From Mesorhizobium tamadayense (lineage in GTDB: Bacteria; Pseudomonadota; Alphaproteobacteria; Rhizobiales; Rhizobiaceae), in the NCBI RefSeq assembly GCF_003863365.1, contig NZ_RQXT01000005.1, forward strand, positions 62,001 to 126,000: a DNA stretch of 64,000 bases, in the 5' to 3' direction. The notes beneath the pieces are model-generated. The model did not search any database, was not told the DNA's origin, and saw only the letters and a program-made list of their open reading frames with translations. The first letter of the stretch is position 1. Every line of letters starts with the position of its first letter. Shown here piece after piece: positions 8,893 through 19,351 of the stretch. Position numbers and translations under genes: made by a program.

Positions 8893-9900
8893 TCACGCGG
8901 CTCCGTTGACGAAGGCCATGTCGGCCGCCGTCAGCTCGACATCGCGCAACACCCGCATCACCGGAAAATCCTCCGTTTCCGTGGCCGTGATGGCCAGATC
9001 GATGGTGACGTCGAAGCGCTGCCGGAACGCGTCGATGATCTCGTCGACGATGATTTCCGGCGCCGAAGCGCCGGCCGACAGGCCGAGCGTCGAAATCTCG
9101 CCGATCTCATCCCACGGAATTTCAGAAGCTCGCTGCACAAGAAGCGACATCGCAGCACCCGCGCGCTCCGCTACTTCGACAAGGCGCCGCGAATTGGAGG
9201 AATTGGGGGCGCCGACGATCAGATAGAGGTTGGCGCCGGCGGCCGTTTCCTTCACCGCCTCCTGGCGGTTGGTGGTGGCGTAGCAGATCGATTCGGCCGC
9301 CGGCGCATGCAATTGCGGGAACCGCTCCTGCAGCGCCCGGATGATGCCGGCGGTGTCCTCGACCGACAGCGTCGTTTGCGTGACGAAGCCAAGCGCTGCC
9401 GGGTCCGCCGGCACGAAAGTAGCTGCGTCCGCCTCGGTCTCGATCAGCGTCACAGCACCCTCCGGCAGCTGGCCCATCGTGCCGATCACTTCCGGGTGGC
9501 CGGCATGGCCGATCAGGAGCACATGGCGGCCGAGCCGCTGGTGGCGCATCGCCTGCTTATGCACCTTCGACACCAGCGGACAGGTGGCGTCGAGGTAGAA
9601 CAGGTTGCGCGCCTCGGCGTCGGCCGGCACCGATTTCGGCACGCCATGCGCGGAAAAGACGACCGGCGACTGACGATGCTCGGGCGGGATCTCGGACAAT
9701 TCCTCGATGAACACCGCGCCCAGGCTCTGCAGCCCCTCGACGACATAGCGATTGTGCACGATCTCGTGGCGGACATAGACCGGCGCGCCGTATTTCTTCA
9801 GCGCCAGGACGACGATCTGGATAGCGCGGTCGACGCCGGCGCAGAAGCCGCGCGGCTGGCAGAGCCTGATCGTCAGCGGTGGCTTTTTCTCAATCATCAA
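8893..9900 (-). CDS. ispH: 4-hydroxy-3-methylbut-2-enyl diphosphate reductase
   Basis: A 335-residue iron-sulfur enzyme of the last step of the MEP isoprenoid pathway, making IPP and DMAPP. The three cluster cysteines are visible in [13 protein letters not shown] (C20), [12 protein letters not shown] and [10 protein letters not shown], and the substrate-binding TTNRQ and [11 protein letters not shown] motifs are intact. Two ATG codons stand side by side at the start. It heads a minus-strand unit ispH-thrB-rnhA. dxs, the first enzyme of the same pathway, is also in this window (26037-27950). Confidence 0.97.
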   Translation of the reverse strand: MMIEKKPPLTIRLCQPRGFCAGVDRAIQIVVLALKKYGAPVYVRHEIVHNRYVVEGLQSLGAVFIEELSEIPPEHRQSPVVFSAHGVPKSVPADAEARNLFYLDATCPLVSKVHKQAMRHQRLGRHVLLIGHAGHPEVIGTMGQLPEGAVTLIETEADAATFVPADPAALGFVTQTTLSVEDTAGIIRALQERFPQLHAPAAESICYATTNRQEAVKETAAGANLYLIVGAPNSSNSRRLVEVAERAGAAMSLLVQRASEIPWDEIGEISTLGLSAGASAPEIIVDEIIDAFRQRFDVTIDLAITATETEDFPVMRVLRDVELTAADMAFVNGAA

Positions 9901-9973
9901 AACTGGCCGGTTCAGTCGGAAAGCTGGAGGCGAAATGAGGCGTGCGGCCCTGCCCTGTCAAGAGCGGCAGCGC

Positions 9974-10729
9974 TCACCCCTCCTTCGCCGGGCGGCGAAG
10001 CCTGAGGATCAGCACGGCGGCAAGGGCCGCGGCAAGGCCATACCAGGTGACGGCATATTGCAGATGGTTGTTCGGCAAATCGATGATGGTGACGCCGCCG
10101 ACCGGCAGGCCGCCGGGATTGGGCGTCCTGTCGGCATCGATGAAGAACGGCACCAGCGCAGCACCCGCCGGAAGACCGGCGCTCGAGGCCATGACGTCGC
10201 GGTCTTTCCAGTAGAAGATGTTCTTGGCGACATCGTTGTCGGGCAGCATCGTCGAGGGTTTTTCCGGAAGCGGATTGCGGGCAAGGCCGGTCACCGTCAC
10301 CTTGCCGGCGACCTCGCCCAGCCGGCGCTTGGCCGGATCCTTGAGATCGTAGGGAACGAAGCCGCGATTGACGAGCACGAAGCGGCCGTCGTCGAGCTGC
10401 AGGGGCGTGTAGACGTTGAAGCCGGTGTCGCCTTGCCAGGTGGAAAAGAAATGCCGCTCGCCCCGATGCAGGAAAGTGCCGGTCACCGTCACCGGCGTGT
10501 AGTCGACGTCATGGAAGGCGGCGAACTGTCTCTCGACATCGGCCAGCGGCAGAGGCGCCGCATGGGTGCGCCTGTCGATGGTCTCGAGCAGCCCTTCCTT
10601 CCAGTGCAGGCGCTGGACCTGCCAGGTGCCGAGGCCCAGAAGGATGGCGAACAGCACAAGGCCGAGCCCAAGCAGCAATGCGTCGCGCGGCCGCGAAGGG
10701 CCGGCAGTCGAAACAAACGCGTCACTCAT
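9974..10729 (-). CDS. SURF1 family cytochrome oxidase assembly protein
   Basis: A 251-residue inner-membrane protein with two membrane segments, one near the N-terminus (ALLLGLGLVLFAILLGLGTW) and one near the C-terminus (YAVTWYGLAAALAAVLILRL), flanking a periplasmic domain. Family marks are GTWQVQRLHWKEGLL, VLVNRGFVP and NNHLQYAVTWYGLA. The start at 10729 (MSDAFVSTAG) is chosen; the frame stays open further up but would run through the DUF983 gene. It overlaps that gene by 4 bases. SURF1 helps insert heme a into subunit I of cytochrome c oxidase, consistent with the cta genes just upstream. Confidence 0.94.
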   Translation of the reverse strand: MSDAFVSTAGPSRPRDALLLGLGLVLFAILLGLGTWQVQRLHWKEGLLETIDRRTHAAPLPLADVERQFAAFHDVDYTPVTVTGTFLHRGERHFFSTWQGDTGFNVYTPLQLDDGRFVLVNRGFVPYDLKDPAKRRLGEVAGKVTVTGLARNPLPEKPSTMLPDNDVAKNIFYWKDRDVMASSAGLPAGAALVPFFIDADRTPNPGGLPVGGVTIIDLPNNHLQYAVTWYGLAAALAAVLILRLRRPAKEG

Positions 10730-11151
10730 TGGCCGCTGTCCAGCCTGCCTTCCGCGGCCTTTCTGGAATATTGCAGGGTGATCAGCACGCCCTTGATCAG
10801 GCGCAGCGCCGTCAGGCACAGCACCAGCGCCAGCGGTATCCACAAAATGAAATGCAGCCAGAGCGGCGGGCTCAGCGTGACTTCCACCCACAGCGCCAGG
10901 CCGACGACGATGAAGCCGATGATCAGGATGACGAAGACAGCCGGGCCGTCGCCGGCATCGGCGAAGGAATAGTCGAGGCCGCAATTGTAGCAGCGCTTGC
11001 CGACGGTGAGGAAGCCGGAGAACAGCTTGCCCTCGCCGCAGCGCGGGCAATGGCCGTGCAGCCCGGCCGAGATCGGGTCGATGGGCGGCCAGATCGCCCT
11101 GTCTTCGATCGCCCTGTCTTCGATCGCCTTGTCTTCGCTCATGTCGGGCAT
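10726..11151 (-). CDS. DUF983 family membrane protein
   Basis: A 141-residue protein with an N-terminal zinc-ribbon-like pair (CPRCGEGKLFSGFL and CYNCGLDYSFADAGDGPA) and two membrane segments (AVFVILIIGFIVVGLALWV; LHFILWIPLALVLCLTALRL). DUF983 proteins are regularly found between ctaE and SURF1 in alphaproteobacteria; their function is not established but the position suggests a part in oxidase biogenesis. Start could be 11151 or ATG 11142 (MSEDK). Three tandem 15-base copies at 11092-11136 encode the repeated AIEDR near the N-terminus. Confidence 0.9.
   Translation of the reverse strand: MPDMSEDKAIEDRAIEDRAIWPPIDPISAGLHGHCPRCGEGKLFSGFLTVGKRCYNCGLDYSFADAGDGPAVFVILIIGFIVVGLALWVEVTLSPPLWLHFILWIPLALVLCLTALRLIKGVLITLQYSRKAAEGRLDSGQ
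11092..11136. repeat. Three tandem 15-bp copies inside the DUF983 gene
   Basis: The unit GATCGCCCTGTCTTC occurs three times head to tail (third copy with one C-to-T change). The 15-base length keeps the reading frame, so copy-number change would add or remove five residues (AIEDR) in the poorly conserved N-terminus. Confidence 0.85.
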
Positions 11152-11175
11152 CCTATAGCATTCCGCGCAAAAGAT

Positions 11176-11203
11176 AAGGCGGCCACGTCGCCGCAGCCGC
11201 CTT
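11176..11203 (-). terminator. Stem-loop downstream of ctaE, possible terminator
   Basis: AAGGCGGC at 11176-11183 pairs with GCCGCCTT at 11196-11203 around a 12-base loop. On the minus strand the hairpin follows the ctaE stop by about 25 bases and is followed by ATCTTTT. It could end or attenuate the cta transcript before the DUF983 gene. The U tract is short, so read-through is plausible. Confidence 0.5.
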
Positions 11204-11226
11204 TTGGGATTCCGAAAGCCGTTGAT

Positions 11227-12108
11227 TTAATGGGCTTCGATCATGGCGCCGTTCGAGGCCCAGACATAGATCGCGCTGAACAGGAACAGCCAGACCACGT
11301 CGACGAAGTGCCAGTACCAGGCGGCCGCCTCGAAACCGAAATGGTGCTTCGGGGTGAAGTCGCCCCGCATCGCGCGCACCAGGCAGACGAGCAGGAAGAT
11401 GGTGCCGATGATGACGTGGAAGCCGTGGAAGCCGGTCGCCATGAAGAAGGTGGCACCGTAGATGGAATCCTTGAAGCCGAACGGCGCGTGCATGTACTCG
11501 TAAGCCTGCACCATGGTGAACAGCATGCCGAGGCCGACAGTCAGCACCAGGCCGTTGACCAGGCCCTTGCGGTCGCCGTGAAGGAGCGAGTGGTGCGCCC
11601 AGGTCACCGTCGTGCCCGACAGAAGCAGGATGATGGTGTTGTAGAGCGGCAGGTGGAAGGGATCGAGGACCTCCAAGCCCTTCGGCGGCCAGACGCCGCC
11701 GGTGAAGGCGGCGCGGGCATATTGGTCCGCCTCGCCCGGGAACAGGCTGGCGTCGAAGAAGGCCCAGAACCAGGCGACGAAGAACATCACCTCGGAGGCG
11801 ATGAACATGATCATGCCGTAGCGCAGGTGCAGCGACACCACGCGCGTATGGTGGCCCTCATGCGCTTCCTTGATGGTGTCCGACCACCAGGCGAACATCG
11901 TGTAAAGCACGATGATCAGGCCGATGAAGAACAGCCACGGATTGGCGATGTTGTGGCCGAAGACCGGGAAGTTGCCGGCCTTCAGATACTGCATCAGGCA
12001 AACGCCGCCAACGGCCGTGACCAGCGCGCCGATCGAGCCCAGGAAAGGCCAGGGGCTAGGATTGACGAGATGGTAGTCGTGGTTCGGTTTTGCGTGCGCG
12101 TCTGCCAT
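11227..12108 (-). CDS. ctaE: Cytochrome c oxidase subunit III
   Basis: A 293-residue inner-membrane protein with seven predicted helices. Subunit III marks are [16 protein letters not shown] at the N-terminus, [57 protein letters not shown] and the C-terminal [17 protein letters not shown]. It is part of the aa3-type terminal oxidase that reduces oxygen and pumps protons. Its start lies one base after the ctaG stop, so the two are translated from one message. Confidence 0.97.
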   Translation of the reverse strand: MADAHAKPNHDYHLVNPSPWPFLGSIGALVTAVGGVCLMQYLKAGNFPVFGHNIANPWLFFIGLIIVLYTMFAWWSDTIKEAHEGHHTRVVSLHLRYGMIMFIASEVMFFVAWFWAFFDASLFPGEADQYARAAFTGGVWPPKGLEVLDPFHLPLYNTIILLLSGTTVTWAHHSLLHGDRKGLVNGLVLTVGLGMLFTMVQAYEYMHAPFGFKDSIYGATFFMATGFHGFHVIIGTIFLLVCLVRAMRGDFTPKHHFGFEAAAWYWHFVDVVWLFLFSAIYVWASNGAMIEAH

Positions 12109-12109
12109 A

Positions 12110-12739
12110 TCAACCCCCGAGGCTTGCTTCGGAATCTGGAACTTTGTTGCTGTTGGTGCCAGCGGCCGGCGCGGAAGAAGCGACCGGTTGTTTCTTCTCG
12201 ACCGGGAACATCGTGTAGGACAGAGTGATGGTCTTCAAGTCCTTCAGTTCCGGCACATTGACGATGTCTGGATCGACGTAGAACACGACCGGCATGTCCA
12301 GCGTCTCGTCGGGCTTCAGCGTCGTGTCGGTGAAGCAGAAGCACTCCACCTTGTTGAAATAGGCGCCGGCCATTTCCGGCTGCACGTTGAAGGAGGCGCG
12401 GCCGGTGATCGGGCGATCGAACTTGTTGGTGGCGCTGTAATGCGCCTGCGCGGTCTCGCCGATCTTGATCGTCACCGAGCGGGCGACGGGCTCGAACTGC
12501 CACGGAATGCCGTTGGTGTTGGCGTCGAAGCGGATGGTGATGTCGCGATCGAGCACACGGCCGGCATATTGCTTCTCGGCGCGCTGCGTCGTGCCGCCAT
12601 AACCGGTGACCTGGCAGAACATCTTGTAGAGCGGCACCGCCGCATAGGCCATGCCGACCATGCCGGTGAAGAAGGCGAGGCAGACAGCCACGACGATGCG
12701 GTTGTTGTTCTTCCCGATGGGTCTGGTCTCGTCGCTCAT
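12110..12739 (-). CDS. ctaG: Cytochrome c oxidase copper-insertion protein CtaG (Cox11)
   Basis: A 209-residue protein with a single N-terminal membrane anchor ([20 protein letters not shown]) and a periplasmic domain. It delivers copper to the CuB site of subunit I. The copper-binding cysteines are in [12 protein letters not shown] and in [13 protein letters not shown], and the conserved [11 protein letters not shown] follows. It lies between ctaF and ctaE, matching the usual alphaproteobacterial order. Confidence 0.96.
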   Translation of the reverse strand: MSDETRPIGKNNNRIVVAVCLAFFTGMVGMAYAAVPLYKMFCQVTGYGGTTQRAEKQYAGRVLDRDITIRFDANTNGIPWQFEPVARSVTIKIGETAQAHYSATNKFDRPITGRASFNVQPEMAGAYFNKVECFCFTDTTLKPDETLDMPVVFYVDPDIVNVPELKDLKTITLSYTMFPVEKKQPVASSAPAAGTNSNKVPDSEASLGG

Positions 12740-12746
12740 CGCCGCC

Positions 12747-12929
12747 TCACATCAAATTCGTGGGCATCAGGGCCGATGCATGGTGGCCGAAGCGCACGAT
12801 GGTGGCGATGTAGAAGATGATGACGAGCGCGGCCAGCGCGACGCCGATGGCGACGGAGCGGTTGCGCCGCGCCTTCCGCTGGCGTTCGGTCAAGGTGACC
12901 AGCTCGAGGTTCTTGTCGGCCACGATCAT
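12747..12929 (-). CDS. ctaF: Small membrane protein CtaF/CoxF
   Basis: A 60-residue protein beginning [20 protein letters not shown] with one membrane helix ([20 protein letters not shown]). Its ATG (12929) overlaps the ctaB stop by 4 bases and ctaG starts 7 bases further on. Small single-helix proteins in this slot of the cox operon of rhizobia are annotated CtaF/CoxF; their role in oxidase assembly or stability is not settled. It is easily missed because it is embedded at the end of a longer spurious frame. Confidence 0.88.
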   Translation of the reverse strand: MIVADKNLELVTLTERQRKARRNRSVAIGVALAALVIIFYIATIVRFGHHASALMPTNLM

Positions 12930-13870
12930 GCTCCCCCCATGACGAAGGCGCGCCCGACCACGCTGTCGACGAGATAGGCGGCGAAGATTGCGAAGAGATA
13001 GAGCAGCGAATAGCCGAACAGCGCCTTGGCCGGCTTCATCGCGCGGTCGGCGTCGCTCATGCCCAGCACCTTCCAGGCATACCAGACGAAGCCCAGGCCG
13101 AGCAGGACGGAAACCGCGCCATAGGCGGCGGTGGTATAGCCGAGCGCCCAGGGCAGCACGCCGACCGGCGCCAGGATCAGCGCGTAGGCAAAGATCTGAC
13201 GGCGGGTCGAGGCGTGACCGGCGACGTTCGGCATCATCGGGATGCCGGCGCGGGCGTAGTCGTCCGACTTGAACAGCGCCAGCGCCCAGAAATGCGGCGG
13301 CGTCCACAGGAAGATGATCAGGAACAGGATCAGGCTTTCGAGGCTGACCGACCCGGTCACCGCGGCCCAGCCGATCACCGGCGGGATGGCGCCAGCGGCG
13401 CCGCCGATGACGATGTTCTGCGGCGTCCAACGCTTCAGCCACATCGTGTAGACGACGGCGTAGAAGAAGATGGTGAAGGCGAGAAGCGCCGCCGACAGCC
13501 AGTTGATGAGCACGCCCAGCGTCATCACCGACAGCACCGAGAGCACCAGGCCGAAGCTCAGAGCTTCGCCCGGCGTGACGCGCCCGGCCGGCACCGGACG
13601 GCCGGCGGTCCTGGTCATCACCGCGTCGATGTCGGCGTCGTACCACATGTTGAGCGCGCCCGAGGCGCCGGCGCCGATCGCAATTGCCAGGATGGCGATC
13701 ACCGCCAGCAGCGGATTGATGGCGACGGGCGCCGCGACCATGCCGACAAAGGCCGTGAAGACGACCAGCGACATCACGCGCGGCTTGAGGAGGGCGAAGA
13801 AATCGCCTGCAGTTGCTTCCGACATGCGAAAGCCTGCTTCCTCCATCAATCTGTCGTCGGCAAGGGCCAT
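12926..13870 (-). CDS. ctaB: Protoheme IX farnesyltransferase (heme O synthase)
   Basis: A 314-residue UbiA-superfamily membrane protein with about nine helices that adds a farnesyl chain to heme B to make heme O, the precursor of heme A. The first Asp-rich motif is [19 protein letters not shown], and the second region contains [20 protein letters not shown]. Start taken at ATG 13870; in-frame ATGs at 13846 and 13825 are possible. It is encoded between ctaD and ctaF. Confidence 0.96.
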   Translation of the reverse strand: MALADDRLMEEAGFRMSEATAGDFFALLKPRVMSLVVFTAFVGMVAAPVAINPLLAVIAILAIAIGAGASGALNMWYDADIDAVMTRTAGRPVPAGRVTPGEALSFGLVLSVLSVMTLGVLINWLSAALLAFTIFFYAVVYTMWLKRWTPQNIVIGGAAGAIPPVIGWAAVTGSVSLESLILFLIIFLWTPPHFWALALFKSDDYARAGIPMMPNVAGHASTRRQIFAYALILAPVGVLPWALGYTTAAYGAVSVLLGLGFVWYAWKVLGMSDADRAMKPAKALFGYSLLYLFAIFAAYLVDSVVGRAFVMGGA

Positions 13871-13904
13871 GCGTACTTAAAGTCCATTATTCCGTTGGCC
13901 AAGA

Positions 13905-13922
13905 CCGCCGGCTCGCCGGCGG
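13905..13922. other. GC-rich stem-loop between ctaD and ctaB
   Basis: CCGCCGGC (13905-13912) pairs with GCCGGCGG (13915-13922) around a two-base loop. It lies in the 75-base gap between the ctaD stop and ctaB start. No U tract follows on the minus strand, so it is more likely an mRNA-stabilising or processing element than a terminator. Confidence 0.5.
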
Positions 13923-13945
13923 CCTCGTATGCGTCGGGACGCAGC

Positions 13946-15610
<1,665 letters not shown>

Positions 15611-15633
15611 CTAAATCTTGCTAACCCGCGGCG

Positions 15634-16518
15634 TCAGTTGCCGGCGGCCGCTACCTTGTTGGTGCCATCGATCTCGGCCATCAGCGCCTTGTTGGCGGCG
15701 GGCACATCGGTCTTGGCCGTCTCCAGCCAGGTCTTGAACTGCGCATCGGACACGACGCGGACCGCGATCGGCATGAAGGCGTGATCCTTGCCGCAAAGCT
15801 GCGAGCACTGGCCGTAATAGAGGCCTTCCTTCTCGGCCTTGAACCATGACTCGTTGGTGCGGCCGGGCACCGCATCCATCTTGATGCCGAATGACGGCAC
15901 GGCGAAGGAGTGGATGACATCGGTGGCCGTGATCAGCACGCGGGTCATGGTGTTGACCGGCACCACCAGCTCGTTGTCGACGGCGAGCAGGCGCGGATAA
16001 AGGTTGCGGTCTTCCTTGCCGGCCTTGGCGCGGTCGGCATCCTGGAGGATCGCCGAGTTGAACGAGAAGCTCTTGTCGATCTGGTATTCGTAGTCCCAGT
16101 TCCACTGGTTGCCGGTCGCCTTGACGGTGAGCTTGGCTTCTTCCGGCGGCGTGTATTGCGCGGTGAGCAGCTGGAACGAGGGAATGGCGATGAGCAGCAG
16201 CACGATGACCGGCCCGACCGTCCAGAAAACCTCGATCAGCGTGTTGTGGCTGGTCCTCGAGGGAACCGGGTTGACACTCGCGCGGAACTTCAGAATGCAA
16301 AGGGCGAGAAGAGCCAGCACCAGGACGGTGATCGGTACGATGAACCACATCGTGTAGTTCCCGAACCATTCGATCTGACGCATCATCTCGGTCGCGGGCG
16401 CCTGGAAGCTTGTCTCCCAATCCCGCGGCTGATCCGCATAGGCGGATGCGCTGGAGAGGAGCGCGCCTGCGCCTGCAGCACCTGCCAGAAACTTGGCGCT
16501 TGCCAGGAATTTTCTCAT
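15634..16518 (-). CDS. ctaC: Cytochrome c oxidase subunit II
   Basis: A 294-residue protein with a signal peptide (MRKFLASAKFLAGAAGAGAL), two membrane helices (TMWFIVPITVLVLALLALCI; WTVGPVIVLLLIAIPSFQLL) and a periplasmic CuA domain. CuA ligands are seen in DVIHSFAVPSFGIKMDAVPG and CSQLCGKDHAFMPI. It accepts electrons from cytochrome c. The start at 16518 is chosen because a signal peptide follows at once; the frame is open for 69 more codons with non-protein-like content. It is the first gene of the minus-strand cta run. Confidence 0.97.
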   Translation of the reverse strand: MRKFLASAKFLAGAAGAGALLSSASAYADQPRDWETSFQAPATEMMRQIEWFGNYTMWFIVPITVLVLALLALCILKFRASVNPVPSRTSHNTLIEVFWTVGPVIVLLLIAIPSFQLLTAQYTPPEEAKLTVKATGNQWNWDYEYQIDKSFSFNSAILQDADRAKAGKEDRNLYPRLLAVDNELVVPVNTMTRVLITATDVIHSFAVPSFGIKMDAVPGRTNESWFKAEKEGLYYGQCSQLCGKDHAFMPIAVRVVSDAQFKTWLETAKTDVPAANKALMAEIDGTNKVAAAGN

Positions 16519-16846
16519 CGCCCTCTCGTCTCCCACTTCCTGCGATCGGATCGCACCAATAACGAACGACGCCGGGATCGGGAATCCCGGTCTGTCCCTA
16601 AGGTGGTTCAAACCATACTCTATTTCCCTCCGCAAGGAAGGAGCGGGCGAAACCGTGCGGCATTTTTGCGCGCAGCCCGAGGGGCATCCCCGGCCATCGC
16701 CGCGCCGCATCCCGGACGGTCGCAATTCGGGCGAATTTGCTCTGGAAAAGCGCGCGATTGCCGGTATCTGGGCGGGCTGGCGACGGTCCCGTCCTTTACT
16801 TGGCCTTGGCGCAGCTTAAAGTGCCGTGATTCGCAATGGAGCCGTC
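16519..16846. promoter_or_regulatory. Divergent control region between ctaC and the IalB-like gene
   Basis: This gene-free stretch of 328 bases separates two divergent genes and must hold both promoters. I see no clear consensus boxes, and no repeat element like those in other gaps of this window. One AT-richer patch (CATACTCTATTTCCCTCCGC near 16612) stands out from the GC-rich background. Nothing more can be supported. Confidence 0.45.
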
Positions 16847-17380
16847 ATGACTTCCTGGCTTTCAAGACCTCTGGCGAAGGTCGTCTTCCTTGCCGCCCTG
16901 CTTGGCGCCAGCGTGGCGAACGCCGCGCCGCCTCAGACCGCCGCGCCGCCCAGCGGCACTGTCAAGTCGACGCATGGCGCGTGGTCGATCATCTGCGACA
17001 CGCCCGCCGGCGCGACCTCCGAGCAATGCGTGATGATGCAGAACGTCGTCGCCGAGGACCGTCCAGAGATGGGGCTTTCGGTGGTCGTGCTGCGCACCGC
17101 TGACAACAAGGCGGAGATCCTGCGGGTGCTGGCGCCGCTCGGCGTGCTATTGCCCAACGGGCTTGGCCTCAATGTCGACGGCAAGGACATCGGCCGCGCC
17201 TATTTCGTGCGCTGCTTCCAGGACGGATGCTATGCGGAAGTGATCTTGGAGAAGCCGCTGCTCGACACGCTGAAGACCGGCACGTCGGCCACCTTCATCG
17301 TCTTCCAGACGCCGGAGGAAGGCATCGGCATCCCCGTCGATCTCAAGGGTTTTGCCGAGGGTTTCTCCGCCCTGCCCTGA
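16847..17380 (+). CDS. Invasion-associated locus B (IalB)-like exported protein
   Basis: A 177-residue protein from ATG 16847; an in-frame GTG at 16826 would add seven residues. A signal peptide (MTSWLSRPLAKVVFLAALLG) is followed by the typical family core HGAWSIICDTP, CVMMQNVV and VRCFQDGCYAEVILEKPLLD. IalB-like proteins are periplasmic or outer-membrane-associated; in Bartonella the founder is linked to invasion, but many free-living rhizobia carry several copies and the function there is unknown. Two cysteine pairs may form disulfides. Confidence 0.85.
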   Translation: MTSWLSRPLAKVVFLAALLGASVANAAPPQTAAPPSGTVKSTHGAWSIICDTPAGATSEQCVMMQNVVAEDRPEMGLSVVVLRTADNKAEILRVLAPLGVLLPNGLGLNVDGKDIGRAYFVRCFQDGCYAEVILEKPLLDTLKTGTSATFIVFQTPEEGIGIPVDLKGFAEGFSALP

Positions 17381-17510
17381 TCCAACGGCTGCAATGCGGT
17401 CGTCCGTCGACCCACGGCGATGATGATCCCTTGTGAACGCCGCCGATTGTCTTGACCTCACTTCGCCCCTACATCGGGGAAAGACGAAACCGCCAGCGGA
17501 CAGCCCTGCC

Positions 17511-18923
17511 ATGAACAGCCTCATCGGCCAATTCGACATTTCCGACGATCGCGTCAAAGAGATCGTCGCCGAGACCATCAAGGGCGCCGACGACGGCGAG
17601 CTGTTCCTCGAATACAGCGAAAGCGAAGCGCTGATGTTCGACAACGGCCGGCTGAAGACGGCCAATTTCAACACCGACCAGGGCTTTGGGCTGCGCGCCG
17701 TCGCCGGCGAGGCGAGCGGCTATGCGCATTCGAGCGACTTGTCCGAAGCCTCGCTGCTGCGCGCGGCCGATGCGGTCTCGGCGGTCAAGGGCGGCTATTC
17801 GGGAACGCTGGCCGCAGCACCCGCGCGCACCAATCGCCACCTTTACGGCGACGAGAACCCTATCCCGTCGCCCAGCTTCGAGGCCAAGGCGAAGCTATTG
17901 CAGGAGATCGACGCCTGGCTGCGCGCCGCCGATCCGCGCGTGCGCCAGGTGACGGCCTCACTTGGCGCTTCATGGCAGCATGTCGAGATTGTGCGCAGCG
18001 ACGGCCAGGTGGTGCGCGACATCCGCCCGCTGGTCAGGATCAATGTCTCGGTCGTGGTCGGCGATGGCGACCGCCAGGAGAGCGGCTCCTACGGCATGGG
18101 CGGCCGCAAGAGCTTTGGCGAGTTCCTCACCGAGGAGAGCTGGAAGCATGCCGCGCGCGAGGCGCTGAGACAGGCGCTGGTCAACCTAGAAGCCGTTCCG
18201 GCGCCGGCCGGCACCTTTGATATCGTGCTCTCCAGCGGCTGGCCGGGCGTGATGCTGCACGAGGCGGTCGGCCACGGGCTGGAGGGCGACTTCAACCGCA
18301 AAAAGACGTCCGCCTTCGCCGGCCTGATGGGTAGCCAAGTGGCGGCAAAGGGCGTCACCGTGGTCGATGACGGCACGATCGCCGAGCGCCGCGGCTCGCT
18401 CACCGTCGACGACGAAGGCACGCCTTCGGCACACAACGTGCTGATCGAGGACGGCAAGCTGGTCGGCTACATGCAGGACCGCCAGAACGCGCGTCTGATG
18501 GGCATGAAGGCGACCGGCAACGGCCGGCGCGAAGGCTATGCCCACCAGCCGATGCCGCGCATGACCAACACCTACATGACCTCGGGCGACATGCCGCCGG
18601 AGGAGATCATCGCCTCGGTCAAGAACGGGATCTATGCCGTCTCCTTCGGCGGCGGCCAGGTCGACATCACCTCGGGCAAGTTCGTGTTCGGCTGCACCGA
18701 GGCCTACATGATCGAGGACGGCAAGGTGACCCAGCCGATCAAGGGCGCGATGCTGATCGGCAACGGCCCCGACGCTATGCACCGCGTCACCATGGTCGGC
18801 AACGACATGAAGCTCGACAACGGCATCGGCATGTGCGGCAAGGCCGGACAGGGCGTGCCCGTTGGCGTCGGCCAGCCGCATCTGAGGATGAACCAGATGA
18901 CGGTGGGCGGCACCAGGGTTTGA
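17511..18923 (+). CDS. tldD: Metalloprotease TldD
   Basis: A 470-residue protein matching the usual TldD length when started at ATG 17511; the longer frame from 17433 adds an unlikely leader. TldD works with TldE/PmbA as a zinc protease that degrades unfolded peptides and processes some peptide products; tldE is not in this window. The zinc site HEAVGHGLEGD is intact in VMLHEAVGHGLEGDFNRK, and the third ligand region VFGCTEAYMIEDGK and C-terminal MCGKAGQGVPVGVGQPHLR are present. Confidence 0.97.
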   Translation: MNSLIGQFDISDDRVKEIVAETIKGADDGELFLEYSESEALMFDNGRLKTANFNTDQGFGLRAVAGEASGYAHSSDLSEASLLRAADAVSAVKGGYSGTLAAAPARTNRHLYGDENPIPSPSFEAKAKLLQEIDAWLRAADPRVRQVTASLGASWQHVEIVRSDGQVVRDIRPLVRINVSVVVGDGDRQESGSYGMGGRKSFGEFLTEESWKHAAREALRQALVNLEAVPAPAGTFDIVLSSGWPGVMLHEAVGHGLEGDFNRKKTSAFAGLMGSQVAAKGVTVVDDGTIAERRGSLTVDDEGTPSAHNVLIEDGKLVGYMQDRQNARLMGMKATGNGRREGYAHQPMPRMTNTYMTSGDMPPEEIIASVKNGIYAVSFGGGQVDITSGKFVFGCTEAYMIEDGKVTQPIKGAMLIGNGPDAMHRVTMVGNDMKLDNGIGMCGKAGQGVPVGVGQPHLRMNQMTVGGTRV

Positions 18924-18952
18924 GGCACCTGGACCGTTCCTGTAAAGCCCCG

Positions 18953-19225
18953 ATGGCCGGCTCCAAAAAACTCATAACCACCGTCTCGACCAAGGGACAG
19001 GTGACTCTGCCCAGTGCGATCCGGAAACGGCGGCACTGGGGTGCCGGCACGCGTCTGCAGGTCGAAGACACGCCGGAGGGCGTTCTCCTGAATCCGGCGC
19101 AGGCTTTTGCCTCGACGCGGCCGGAGGAGGCGTTTGGCGTCCTGTCGCACAGCGGGATGCCGAAAACTGTGGAAGAAATGGACGCGGGCGTTCTTGCCGA
19201 AGCGCGGCGCCATACTCGCGATTGA
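18953..19225 (+). CDS. AbrB/SpoVT-type (VapB/MazE-like) antitoxin, orphan
   Basis: A 90-residue protein starting MAGSKKLITTVSTKGQVTLP at ATG 18953. The swapped-hairpin AbrB DNA-binding domain is clear at residues 8-50 (TTVSTKGQVTLPSAIRKRRH). The C-terminus (MDAGVLAEARRHTRD) resembles toxin-binding tails of antitoxins paired with VapC PIN toxins. No PIN gene follows: the next 120 bases hold no intact frame. In the overlapping frame the bases at 19212-19226 read ILAID with ATA where a VapC start ATG would be, suggesting that the partner was lost. It begins 29 bases after tldD and may now be transcribed from there. Confidence 0.85.
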   Translation: MAGSKKLITTVSTKGQVTLPSAIRKRRHWGAGTRLQVEDTPEGVLLNPAQAFASTRPEEAFGVLSHSGMPKTVEEMDAGVLAEARRHTRD

Positions 19226-19292
19226 TGCAATCAGCAAGAGGCATAGCGGCCTCCGCCGGCCTCCGAACACGACCGTGTTAGCAAATTATTAA
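19212..19292 (+). pseudogene. Possible vestige of a VapC-type toxin start
   Basis: In the frame shifted from the antitoxin, the bases from 19212 read I-L-A-I-D, close to the MLAID(T)N start typical of PIN toxins, which commonly overlaps the antitoxin stop in just this way. The initiator is ATA, and homology ends after five residues; the frame stops at 19292. This is a very short match and could be chance. Confidence 0.3.
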
Positions 19293-19351
19293 TTGTTCAA
19301 TTGCCTTGGCCGGCGTTTCCGCATTAACTCGTCGCCAGTCTTCTCGTTGCG

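Noticed and set aside
7963..10005. 680-residue plus-strand open frame opposite thrB and ispH
   Set aside because: Antisense shadow with Arg/Gly/Asp-rich composition; thrB and ispH are certain.
19225..19281. 18-codon frame starting ATG at the antitoxin stop as a mini-toxin
   Set aside because: Ends after 18 residues, no hydrophobic segment or similarity; ATG here arises from the antitoxin stop context.
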